From contig OX381713.1 of the NCBI GenBank assembly GCA_947462335.1, positions 21,568,381 to 21,632,380 of the forward strand: a stretch of DNA of 64,000 bases, given 5' to 3'. Below the pieces are notes generated by a model that saw nothing but the letters and a program-made list of their open reading frames with translations, had not been told where the DNA came from and did no database searches. Origin of the DNA: Harmothoe impar (lineage: Eukaryota > Annelida > Polychaeta > Phyllodocida > Polynoidae). The translations under genes and the position numbers were made by a program. Every line of letters starts with the position of its first letter. Positions within the stretch are counted from its first letter, which is position 1. Shown here in pieces: positions 13,033 through 25,900 of this stretch.

Positions 13033-13928
13033 TTAGAAATCATTCTCATCCTCAGTATCAGAACTTCGTTTAATTTTCCGTATGCTACCTTCTTCATCCT
13101 TTTTAACCTCGGCAACCTCCTCATCCGAACTCTCTTCCTCCTCTTCACTTTCAGTTTCCTCCTCTTCAGACTCCTCCTCTTCATCACTTTCCTCCTCTTT
13201 AGTTTCCTCTTTCTTCTGTTCAACATCCTGTGCATCAGCTTCAGAAGCACTATCGTCTTCTTCTTCTGACTCTTCTTCTTCTTCTTCATCATCATCATCA
13301 TCTTCTTCTTCTTCTTCGCTCTCTTCAGCTTCTGGTGTTTCAGCCTTCCTTGTTTGTTGTGATTTCTCTTTGTTAGACAGGGCCTCCTTCCTCTCAGCTG
13401 CCCCATCCCTTCCTGACCTGTCAACTTGGTCTGTTCTTGGTGTTTTCGGGGGCACATTTCTACGATCAGGCGCTAGTCTTGATGTCGCTGCAGATTTCTG
13501 ATTCGGATTACCATATATTTTGGTATAGCTTCTTGTAAGTGTTAAATCTCTGCTGGAGTCTGCCTTTGTCAGAGTCTTAGGCTGTTGTCTTCGGTTGTCC
13601 TGCGGCCTCTGGCCTCCACGAGTAGTTGTGTCTCTTGCATTTGCCCCACCATCCTGCTTTGTAGTAGGTCGCGTGTTAGTAGCTGCATTGTCTTTCTTAT
13701 TGTGTTTTTTCCTGAGTTGTTTCAGGAATTCATTAGTAGAAGGATCCTCACCAGAATTGACAAAATTGTCTAAAGATCCGTATCGCTGCAGGTCTGTGCG
13801 CTTTATGCGGCTACCCTCTATGTACATTCGGTTGTCAACTGACTTGAACGAAGGAAGGGGCTGGTCTTTGAAGACCAACTCAAAGTTCCCAGTTGCACAG
13901 CTCTTGTTTTCGCGTCTGTCTAAAACAA
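13033..13928 (-). CDS. TTLL3: TTLL3-like exon 15 (last, acidic tail)
   Basis: 896 nt, phase 1 in, ending at the stop at 13033-13035. It opens with VVLDRRENKSCATGNFELVF, matching the end of the TTLL3/8 core ('VVIDRR....TG.FELI.K'), then gives about 270 residues of disordered tail with a long Glu/Asp/Ser tract. The coding DNA there is a (CTT/CTC)-rich microsatellite-like run on the plus strand. Confidence 0.9.
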
Positions 13929-16900
13929 CTGTAAATAACAAAAGGAGAAATTAATTCTATTTTATTATTCTTAAAGATATTTTTTGGTTAAATCAACCCT
14001 TTAAGGATAGTCAAAAATATTAAATTCCAGCTGTTGGGGATCCCTGCGTGAATTTCATGTGAGGATGAGGCTTTGCAATCCTAGTGTAATAATAGCCTAA
14101 ATGTACCCTGGGATGGATATAGACTACTGTCTACAGGCTACCTCAATGGATTAATTGTAGAAAGCATTCACTTTAAATCCATTCTCATTCTTTAAACTCA
14201 TGGGTCTTACAACTCATATTGTACTCATGACATTATACATTTTCTCATTATTCATTCTTGACAAACATAACAAAAGAGCAAATTTCCAACTGTATTATTG
14301 TTCACGTGCAGATTTCTACAACAAATCTGGCCTGTAGAGTTTATATTATAGCTAGGGATTTCCCACCTTTCATTAAGTCCTCGACTACACTGGCACACAT
14401 CTTGGCCTTGTCCTTGGAGGTGGGTGCCATGCCGGGGCTGGAGTTAATCTCCAGTAACCATGGGGTGTAGTTATCAGACAGCATGAAGTCAGCACCGTAT
14501 AACTCAAACGAACCCTGAGGGAACATGAATGCCAGTTTAGTGTAAAAACTATTATCTTTCTAGAGCCTGATTAGCTGATTCTTTCTGTATGCCCTTCTAG
14601 TAGATATTTTCAAAGTATTTCTACATCAGGTACACTAGAAAACCTATGTCATCCTTTATGGTTTGACAATACATGTATATGTGTGACATGCAATGGGAAA
14701 AGGGACCTTAGTGCACCCTGCACTAAGGGCCTTTTTTGTAGATCATGTCATATATATATATATATAGATAGTTGTGGCTTATACCTTTTTGTTTTCCGCG
14801 ATGTCCATAGTGGCTAGGAGAGTGTTGACCACTGCCCGTTTCATCCCAGGATACACAACATCCTCCCATGCAGTGCCTGCCCCTACAGACCTGTCAAGGA
14901 GATAAATATACAAAACTGTACTACCCATGCTAGAAATAATGATATACCTGTAGAGATAATGAATGGGTGATTCTTCAATGGGTTGTATCAATGACAGATG
15001 ATAAGATGTTGCCTGATATCGTATGTCAATAAAGACATAATTATAACAATGAATCAATTGGATTCTCAACTGATTGAGCTGAGAACAAAGTCAGGGCGGC
15101 TTCTTTTATTAGAGAAAACCCTGAGAAATCTATGCACATGAACTATTAAGCTATTAAGTGGAAGAACGCCCTTTTCAGGGCGATTCTTGCAATAAATGTT
15201 TCAATCTCAGCTTCGATTGAGTTGCTGATACTACTAAAAGGCAACAATTAGTAGCTTAAAGCTTACAATACTTTTTAACATTATTTTGGTGATGAAACCA
15301 TACTGGTTTTTAGATTGATTTTTCCCTTTACTTTTGGTAGACATGCAGGAATTTTTAATAAATCGGTTTAGAATTTTCTGAGAAAATCTCTCCCAATTTT
15401 TTTAAAACAAAAATGCATGTTTTAGCGTTGGGAAAAAAAAGCAGATCTGGATGTAGTAGCGGAGAGACACAACCCCCGTCCTTTTCATCATATTGGTTTT
15501 TAGTTACCACGCAGTCGCAAGAAGTGTTTTGTGGGATTATTTCTTTGCAAAATAATGACAGTAACACAATAAAATTGACCAAGACTAAGGAATTTTTTAT
15601 ATCAAGGTAAATCGTACTATGTCAATAATGCAGGTGTAGGGGCTAGGGTTATACGGGTATGTTATATGACGAGTGCTGTTGGATGTTGTGTTGCAAGCTC
15701 AGTCCGAACCCTTCAGTCCGACGGTAGGTGGCAGCACCTACCCCGGGCTTGGGGTATGGACAGAGGTCGCTATAGGCTTCCGGTCTGCGTGTGCGCGCGC
15801 AGGCTGGCTGCCTATATATACCCAGCATCTGACGGTACTCGTCGGTTACTCTGAGCCACGCTGGTAAGGAGACCCCGTGATCATTACGGCTGATTCGCCT
15901 ACTGACCCGTTCCGAACTCTATAGGGAGTTCGCACACATAGATACTGCTTGTCTAGGTTTTCTGAATAAACCCGATTTGCAACCTGTAACACTTGATCCG
16001 AACTGTGTCGACTTTGTTCTTTAATTGATACTCTACCAATATCATAAAGAGACAAAGTATCGTTTATTACACTGGTGCCGTGACCAGTTCTGAGTGAAAC
16101 GCAGGTTAGCCTGTGCAGTAGCGCAGACCTCCTGCTCTGGACGGAGCAGCGAGGTCTCCCGATGAGGCGCCAGCCTTATCACCGGAGGGGTTAGATGCCG
16201 TCAAGGAGGCAGATACCCGCAGGAGTGCGAAGGTTCCATCCAGAACAAGCGCATTTTTGGGATACAAAGGTCCCGAAATAATGAATCGCTCATTAGATGA
16301 AATGAGCCTGTCAATGTTCAACGTTGGTGGGTCAAGATCAGCCGCTCCGAATCCACGGAGGGCTACCATCTTGGAGGAACGTCGTTTCGACGACATGAGA
16401 GAGGCCAGAATACAGGAGCGTGTGCAAATGGCCCAAATGGAGTTGTTGACCATTCAGAAACAGTCGAATGAATGGAAAAGCAGTCTGATTGCATTGGAAG
16501 GTGCAGTCACACATAGAGCTTCCAAAATCAAGGAGAAAGACGCAAGGCTTTCAACTTTGTTGGAGGAGAACGAAAAGCTGGTGCAATCCCTTAGCAGGGT
16601 TCGAGTGGAGTTCGATCAGAAACAGGCTGATCTACAAGGACTCCGTTCCGACTTTGTCCAGGCAAACACTGAGCTGAATCAGATTTGTGCGGCCCGAGAT
16701 GCCGTCATCCATGAAGCAGAAGGGACCCGGGCAGAACTTGTTCGGGACACTGAAGACTTACGGGAGGTTCGCCGAAGTCTAGTGTCGGAATGTGACATTC
16801 TGAAGGCAAAAAGAACTTCTTTGGAGCAGTTTTTGTCAGAGACCAGGGAGAGTATACAGGATAGCAGTACCTCGTACGCTTCCGCTGATAATGACAGTCC

Positions 16901-19900
16901 GAAAGGTCCTCATTACAGGAGTTTTACAGACACCCCAAATCTTCCTATGGGACGTGGGATGACTGTAGAAGGTGCCTTGTCTACTTCAACGCCAGGACGA
17001 CCACTAAAGGTTGGCCGGGCAAGGGGTAGAGGTAGGGCGAGTGATTACTCACCTAGGGTGGGTATCAGTGGTATCCGTCCAATTCCGAAGCAGGTCTTTG
17101 CGGCTCCGACATGTGTAAACACGGCGGACAGGGGAAGGTCATTATCGGAGTTGGTGCGGAGTCCACGTTCTCAGTTGAAACTGGATGAGCAGCAACTGGA
17201 TTCGGAACGCTTGAAGAAAGCATCCGAACAAGATAAGGCGGCCAAGACCGACTTAACTCCCTCGAGTTTGTCGCAATGGCGAGAATGCCAAGCAAACATA
17301 CTGTTCCATGAACAGAAAAACTTGGAATTGGAGAGGCGAGATGTGTATCGCAAACAGCAGGCTGCTCTTGAGCAGCAACAAGAACGCATGAAGGAAAATG
17401 CAGCCCTCGCTGAGGAATTAGCAGAGCAGGAGGCGGCGGTTTTGAGAGCTCGACAAGAAGGGCTCCGAGCGGCCGGTGAAGCTGCGAAAGCTAAATTGGC
17501 GGAGGCACAGCAAGAGGAGGAGGCTGAGAGACAGGCCAAAGAACTGGAAAAAGAGAAAGCGGCGCATCAGCGATTGCTTGCTCTGGCCCAGCAGTGTCAG
17601 TATATGACTGACCAGGAGAAAAATTGGTGGTTCAGTCAAGGTGTGGACCCCACTAAGGATTTGGTGTCGTATGGTACCTACCAGACCTATCTGGAGAGAC
17701 AGAATAACTTGCCTACCAGAGGTGCTACTCCGGGGACGACTCCGGGCGCAAAGAGTCCGAGGAGGGCTCCAAGGAGAACAATTCTGAGTACAGAATTGCA
17801 AGAGTTGTACGATACAAACCCAGCAATAGCTGGGATCGGATTGCACAACGTGGGTACAGAAAAGGACGCCTCGGCTTCCATTTCTAAATGCCTGGCGATA
17901 ACCTCTAAAATTAGGGGGTCATCCAACGCTGCTAGACGCATTGCTAGCGAGCCTTTTCCCTACTGGCAGAAAAACTCTTGGGAAGAGTGGTTGGGAGCCA
18001 CCGTTGAGGACATCAACCTCAGTGGGTGGGATCAACAGGATGCAATTCCGTACGTCTGTAAGGGATTGCGCTTGGGGGATGGCCTGATGGCCGTGGAGCA
18101 GTGGAAAGATGAATGCGGACCCCGCGGCACTTTCAAACAACTGGTAGAGATCGGAACTATCCTATACGGAGACTCCGCTCGGATTGACCCGATGGTCGCT
18201 TTTAAGAAGCGAGTGCAAGGCAAGAACGAGGCCCCGAGGGTTTTCGGACTTGCACTGATGAGACTCCTGAAGAAGGTACATCCAGCTTCAGGAATCCATG
18301 ATGCCTTATTCTCTAAGGAATTGTTCTCTCAGTTTGTTGCTGGACTGAGGGACCCAGAAATACAACATGTGGTGTATGATACCTGGAGAGCAGATACGTC
18401 ATTAGATGACCTTTTCAAGGCCATCGACATACATGCTCTCAAGAAGTCACTGTTAGGGGACCGGGTGCCCACCCGGGCCTCGGCCATTATAGAGTGTTCT
18501 CCGGAGCAGTCTGATGGTTCGGGCAGTGAGGAAGAGGGAGCGATAGCTTCTGCAGCTCAGTTTAAGAGGAATGGGAATTCCTCTAAAACGCCGTGGAAAA
18601 ATAGGAAGCCGGAAGGGGGTGGAAACCCTCCTCCGAAGAAGGAATCATCGGACCCAAAAGCTCCGATAATGGACGCAGCGTTTTTCACATCGCTGTTTGA
18701 GAAGATGACGACTTCCATTCAGGGGGCTACACAGCCTAACCGGAGGAAGATCAATCGGCGGACCGCCAAGTGCTATAGGTGCCTGGAGATCGGTCACTTT
18801 GCTGCGGAGTGTACGGCTCCGACTCCGAAAGTTCCCGGAAAGGAGGGAAACTAGAGGGGGTGGTCCGAGAAGGCGAGCGGACGACCCCTGTATATGATGT
18901 ACGCCAACATACCAGAGAGGTAGAGCCTAGTGAAATTCCGAAGGCAGGAAGGGAATCAGGGGTGGCTTCGAGCTTGAGGGGCTCGGATGCCGGCCTGGTT
19001 AACATTCCAGTCCAACAGTTGCCCGGCAATGAGGCAGGGAGGCCCATTACGGATAGGAACGAGGAAGTTGCGGCTGTCACAGACACCGTGTGGGTAGGGA
19101 GTACCCAGCTTTCCCCGGATCATCCATGTTTCGACCATTTGAAGAAACATGGCCTTGATTTGGCTGCTCCGAAGGATTTTAAACGCTTTACTGTAAACCC
19201 GTCTCCGCTGGGGGGGAGGCGGTGGTATGTGTCTGTTACTGTGGCCGGTAGAGCGGGCGAATTTTTAGTAGATACGGGAGCTAGCCACTCCTTTATCTCC
19301 TCTAACTTCTATGCTCTTATGCCGGATAGTCGTGATAACTTCAAAACGAGGGTAAACGCCTGTTCGGCCGATGGGTCAAGTATGCAGACGTATGGGCGCG
19401 CGTTCATACCGCTCCGAATTGGAGGGAAGGAGTATGTGGCTTCTCCCACCATTGCGGATATTGCAGACGACGGTATACTCGGATTGGATTTTTCGGCGTT
19501 GTATGACGCGGTCCTGAATCCGGGTACAGGGGTACTCCTGATAGAGCACCCGTACCGTGCGGTAGAGCAATGTGTGCTCCGACAAGTGTCGACAGTGGCA
19601 ACGGTGGTCCAAACTGTAAAGATTCCTCCCGGACAGACGTGTGACGTGCTGGTCCGAAGCAAGGGGCTTAGGAGAGAGGAAGAGGCAGTTGTGGAGCCGG
19701 ATGTGGCCATGTTGGGTAGTATCGGTTTGACGGGCATGGACACCCTAGTGGGTGATGGTGCTTGGACCGTAGTGCCGGTTTCTAACCCCGGGTTGGAACC
19801 GAAGTATCTAAGGAAAGATACAATACTGGGGAAGGTGTTCACCAGTGAGGCAGTGATGCCTGCTGGACAGGTGAGCATGAAGGGTGACCCTTCTCCGACC

Positions 19901-22900
19901 GCTCTGAGTGAGGGACTTGAGAAAATGATCTCCGAAACGGATTTGACGGATCGGAGGGATCTCGACTCCCTAAGGAGGCTGGTAGTGAAGTATCAGGATG
20001 CATGGCAGGTGGAGGGGGAGCCTTTGGGCCGAACCGACAAAGTGTTGCATTCTATCAATACGGGTGATGCACAGCCTTTCAAGATGCCTTACCGACGCTT
20101 GCCTTTGGGTAAGAAAGCGGTGGTAGAGGAACAAGTGAAGACCATGTTGGAACAGAAGGTGATCGTGCCTAGCACTAGCCCCTGGTCCAGCCCGGTCCAG
20201 ATGGTTACTAAGAAGGACGGGTCTATCCGATTTTGTATCGACTATAGGCGCCTGAATGGGGTAACCAAGAAAAATGCATATCCTCTCCCCCGGATTGATG
20301 AGACTCTGGACTCTTTGGGTGGGAACCAATGGTTCTGCACCCTTGATTTGCAGTCCGGATATTGGCAGATCGGGATGAAGGAGGAGGATAAAGAGAAAAC
20401 GGCTTTTACAAGTCACATTGGACTGTATCAGTTTGAGCTGATGCCCTTCGGGTTGTGCAACGCCCCGGCCACTTTTGAGGCTATGATGGAAACTCTTCTG
20501 AGTGATCTGTTGTGGCGCAAATGTTTGGTATACTTGGATGATGTCATTGTCTTTGGCAAGACTTTTGAAGAGTGTGCGTTGAACCTCGGAGAGGTTTTGG
20601 AACGAATTCGGTCCAATGGCTTGACATTAAAGCCGAAGAAATGTGAACTTTTTCGGAAGTCCATGGTCTATTTGGGCCGGATCATCTCCACCGAGGGTGT
20701 GCAGGCTGATCCGGCTAAATTGGAGACTGTGGAGACTTGGGAAGTTCCAAAAGGACCAAAGGATATCAGATCCTTTTTAGGGTTCTGTTCCTATTACAGG
20801 GACTTCATCCCCGGATTCTCTAGGGTGTCTCAGCCATTACAACGGTTGAGCCATTGGACTCCGGGGAGAAAAAAAGAACCCTTCCCATGGGGGATGGAAC
20901 AGAATGAAGCCTTCAAAGAGATTAAGGCGTTGTTCCGAACCACCCCGGTGCTGAGATACCCTACGGAGAAGGGGCATTTCATCCTTGACACTGATGCGAG
21001 CAATGAGAGCATCGGGGCCGCATTGTCCCAAATCCAGGACGGAGTAGAGGTCCCGCTGGCGTTCGCTAGTAACAGTATGAACAAGGCACAGAGAAATTAT
21101 TGTACTACCAAGCGAGAGCTGCTCGCAGTAGTGGTGTACACGAAGAAGTTTCGGCACTTCTTATATGGAGGGAATTTCACACTCCGTACCGATCATTCGG
21201 CCTTGAGGTGGCTCCTTAATTTTAAGGACGCCGAGGGAATGATTGGTCGATCGATGAATCACCTCAGCGAGTTCGGACTGGAAAACTCTCATATCCAGCA
21301 CCGAGCAGGCACGAAGCATATTAATGCTGACTGCCTGAGTAGACGTCCGGTACGCCGTTGTGTGCGTCCGGAGTGTGGGGATTGTGGTGCTCACAATGCT
21401 GTGGTAGCGAGTGTGCGTTTGCCTTATGATGGGTTGTTGCAAAACCTGTTGGATTGGTCCACCGACACTATAAGGACGTACCAGATGGCCGATCCTACCA
21501 TAGCACGACTGAGGGAGCTTGTCCCTACTGGGGTCTGTCCAGTGAGACCCGAAATATCACTGGAAAACCGTGAAATGCGACGTTTCTTGGCTCAGTTCCA
21601 CGAACTGGAGGTCCGAGACTCGTTGTTGTGCAGGTGGAAGACTTGTCCCGGAAAACGGAGGGTGTTACAAATGGTAATCCCTGCTGCTATGAGGAAAGAC
21701 ATCCTGTACTACTGCCACGGCCATTCCACTAGTGGGCATTTCGGAAAGAAACGCTCGTTGGAAAGGCTGAGTCGGAGATACTACTGGCCCGGCATGTCAG
21801 GCGACCTTTTAAGGTGGATCGAGACCTGTCCGGCCTGTTGTTTAGGCAAACCTGGTCCTGGATTAGGAAAATTGCCACTGCAACAAGAGCTATTCGGAGT
21901 GAGATTTGCTCGAATAGCTGTGGACATTATCAGTGGAGTTAAACCCACTCCAAAAGGTAATACGTGTATGATGGTGGTCTCGGACTACTATACGAAATAC
22001 ACCCGAGTGTACCCACTCGAGGATCATACCGCTGCTACTTGTGCGGAAGCATTGGTGAAGGGGTGGATCCTCCATCTGGGGGCTCCCTTGATGTTACATA
22101 GCGATCAAGGGAGAGAATTTGAGTCCAAACTATGGACAGCTATGTGCCATCAGTTGGCTATATGCAAAACTCGGACCAATCCATACCGACCACAGTCCGA
22201 CGGGCAGGTGGAGCGGTTCAATCGGACCTTGATCCAGGTTTTGAAGCCATTAGTGAACTCCCATATGGATGATTGGGATGATCAATGCGAATTTGTGGTG
22301 CATGCGTATAACAATACGGTCCACACTTCGACAAATTGCACACCGAACCTCTTGGTGTTCGGAGAGGACTTGATCATGCCGGCGGATTTAGTATTCGGGG
22401 TGGTAGGGATCAGTCCGGAAGCACCATGTACGGTGCTGTTTGTGGAATCTCTACGAGAGAGGTTCAAATTTGCCTACGAAACAGTTAGGGCTCATTTGCT
22501 CAAAGCTGCGAATTGGCAGAAGGTGGGTTACGACACCGGATTGAAGTTGCGACGATTCGTAGTGGGGGATAGAGTGATCCGCCTACACGAACCGCTCTGC
22601 AACGTCAAGCTGGCGAATAACTGGGATGGACCACACACTGTGGTTAAATGTATCAGTCAAACGACTGTGTTGATTCAGTCCGAAGCAGGACGCATCCGGA
22701 CGAGCCATGTGGCTCGGTTGCGTGCTTGGGCTGGAAGGGAGCTCACCCCGGAAACGGAGGTGGAGAAGGGAACTTCGGAGGCTAAATTTGTACCTTTGGA
22801 AGGGGTGTCAGTGGATACCCCTAAGAGAGTGGTACGAAAGAAGCTCCGGAAGACCGTGAAAAAGAAAGTCTCGGCAGGCGAAGGAAGAAGGGCACGGAAA

Positions 22901-25900
22901 ACTAAAATCAAGGCTGGAGTTTTAGTTAAGAACGAGTGTCCTTCGGCCAGGTTACGAGAGGTGGACGGGAAACCCGTTCGGCGAAGCCCAAGGCTGGTGG
23001 CTAGAGGGGCTGTAACCTAGCTTGTTTACACAACGAGTGTGGTGTCCTGTGTTGTCCTATATGTTATATGTATGTTACCAACAGGGGCGCTCAGAGTCAA
23101 GAGGAAAAGAATGTAGGAGTGCTCCCCGAGGGTGGTGGACGGATAATCCGGTGGGGTAATCTTCGATTTCCCATAAATATCCACTAATACTCCTGATGAG
23201 CTCTTTATTCGAAGTATATTTTGACTTTTGTGAGCCGCCTACGTAGCAGTGTGATCCCCCGAGCCCGAGCTGCGGGCGGGAAAGGTCGTGACCTGATTAA
23301 ACAGTAATTGGGTCACACCGGGTAACGGGATCGCGTCCAATCACGCGAGACGCTGCGCATGCGCTTTGTTTTAAAAACAAAAGCGAGGGAACGCCATATT
23401 GATTTTGGGCTCGCCCCGGTCAATAGCGGTGTTGGTCGGCAGCGGGGAAGTTGGTGTTTTGGACGGCTAGAAGAGGAGAAAAGTCAGTAAAAGAGTTGTA
23501 AGCAGTGAGTACTCTTTCCTGGTGCGTCTGAGACAAAGAGGGAGACGGGGAACTAGTGTTTTCCCCGTCAAAACTCCCGTCGAAAGACACTTTGCCGTAG
23601 TGAGGATGGCCGAGCAACAGCTCCGTCAATCCGAACTCACCGGACACTCGGAGGTGGCATCCGCCACCGAGGAGGCAATGGATGCTCAGAGCCCTAGTGG
23701 TGATGAGTTGAGCCAGACACTAGCGGATCTCCGTGTAGATCCGGCCGTGTCCCCGATCCGAAAGTCCCCGTCGCCGGACGGCAGCGAGGACTCCGGAGTG
23801 CTGCAAGGACTCGCCTACACCCAGGTAGCGGCGGATCCTTCCGAGACGACTGCACGTCCCTCCCGGATATGCAGTCTCAGCATATCACCAAACCTCCAGA
23901 AGACGGTTGCTCGCAAACTGTCTATGGGGAGTGGGAGTGATTCCGACACTTCACGTCCAAGGACGCGCGGTGGGAAGGGTGCTACCCGAGATCGGTCCAA
24001 GTCGGCCGATACTAAGGCTAGTACCAAGGCTATCAAACACACTGGTGTTGGGAAGAAGCCTCCGGGAAAGGACGAGCCTAAAAAGCCCGCTCCGAAGAAG
24101 GAAAGTACTGCGAGTACGAAGAAGCCGGGTTCTAAGGCTGCCACTGCAGCGGCCTCCAAGGATCCGAAGACGGTTGACCCCAAGGCTCCTACTACGAAGG
24201 TGCCTAAGGGTCAAAAGAAAGCTGATCCGAAGCCTGGTGCTAAGGACCAGCCGGGGAAGGGGCCGACGTCCGACAGCACTAAAACTGTCAAGACTCCGGG
24301 CCCCAGTAAGTCCAACCTACCGATCCCTGCCAAGGGGAAAGGTAGTGGGAAGGCAGTTGTAACAACAGCTGCTCCGACCCCAGCCGTTGACGTGTTGTCC
24401 TTCTCGCGAGGGCTGGACAATAGCTCAGCAGTAGCTGCTACAGCCGCTGCGATGGCTGGTACTAAAGGACATGGGGGAGCCCGTCCAAAAACGGTAGTTC
24501 CTCCCGAGGCACCTCGGACCGAGGAAGCTATGGATACATCATCCGCAGCCCATACGGTCCAGGTAGTGCAGGATGTGCTGTCTAGCATCACCTTCAACCT
24601 CCCGACTCCCCTGGAGCCAAGAAAGGAGGTACCCGTTCGGGTGGAGTTACCTCCTCCAAAAGAGGTACCCGTCCGAGTGGATACTCCTCAACATTCTACC
24701 GAGCCTGCTCTGGAACCATCCAATACCATGGATATTTCAGAGGAAGCCGGGAAACTGGACCAGGCTGCAGGTGGTGGTCCGACTGGATCGGGGGTGCAAA
24801 TCCTCGCTCCACACCAGCATGACGCATGGGAGAAGGAGGACGCCGACGTCCCATCCCTGCTCCGAGGTGCTATCATCGATCAGATGAGCGCAACAGAGGT
24901 CAGATCCTTCGATCTGATCCAAATGCGAACCTTCTGGGGGCTAGACGAGTTGTCTGCCAGGTTCCCGGCTTGGTTCCCAGATCGCTTAACGGCGGCCATG
25001 AACGATCTCAGCAACAAGTCAGAGACAGCTCGCTTAGTTGCTGAGACCGAGGGACGTCCCAAACTTATCGCGGCCTTGGAGTACGACCTGCAAACGGCAG
25101 CGGAATTCCAGACCGTGCATAACCGGCGGGAGAAGAGGAGACATCTGACGCCAGCAATGAAGCTGGCTCGGAGTATGGAGCAGAAGACCAAAGAGTCCAT
25201 TCTGGATGCTACTCTGGAGGATGAAATGATCCAACAGAACACGGCCGCGGCTAGGTCTGCAGACACTAGTCGCATGGAAAAGGCCAATCGTAGGGACCAA
25301 TACCTACGAGAGACCATCAAGGTAACCTCTCGGAAGGGGGGTCGATCCGACGAGGAGGTAGAAGCGGTTCTGAAGGGATTGGATGAAAATACAATCCCGG
25401 ACGACGAACTTCAGGTTCTGGTCCGGAATGCACTCCGAGCCAATGCTGCAAGTGGGTTTAAGTACTTTAAACCCATGTGTGTGACCAACTGCGTCAAGGA
25501 CAAGCGGGCCTCACACATTCCGGAGGAGGTGGGTCCTGACGGTCTCTCCGATGACGAGGAGTGGATTAAGACTGATCCACTCGATAAGTCGGTACAGTTG
25601 TACCACTTTGAGCTCCTGGACAAGGTCCGAAATGGTAGTACCAAATACCATTCGCCTTTCCAGAAAGCTAAGTTGGCATGGGCTATGGCTAGATGGCATC
25701 CATTTAGCAAGTGCCCCTTTGAGCCTTGTCTGAACATCGACGAGACACTGGAAACGCCCCGAACTTGGCCTAGCAAGGTTCGGTACGCAAGGCATATTAC
25801 CCGCTATCATTTGCGTCACTACATGCGGTATGACTGCTTGAGTGTGGGTACAAAGCAGAGCAAGGGTTGTCCGAATGGTGGCTGGTTCTACACTAGAGCC

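Noticed and set aside
13082..13501. Plus-strand Ser/Leu-rich frames at 12961-13501
   Set aside because: Reverse-strand shadow of the Glu/Asp-rich glycylase tail.
15666..15867. 62-64 residue open frames repeated in each LTR (also near 27930, 33342 and 45613)
   Set aside because: They lie wholly inside LTRs and recur only because the LTR recurs; composition follows LTR promoter sequence and two overlapping frames are open equally.
19309..19878. Antisense open frames of up to about 200 residues across gag, pol and ORF3
   Set aside because: They mirror the sense codon pattern, have no family motifs and are absent or broken in element A.
22742..23017. Chromodomain at the end of Pol
   Set aside because: The tail after the WDGPHTV module is basic and low complexity, without the aromatic cage pattern.
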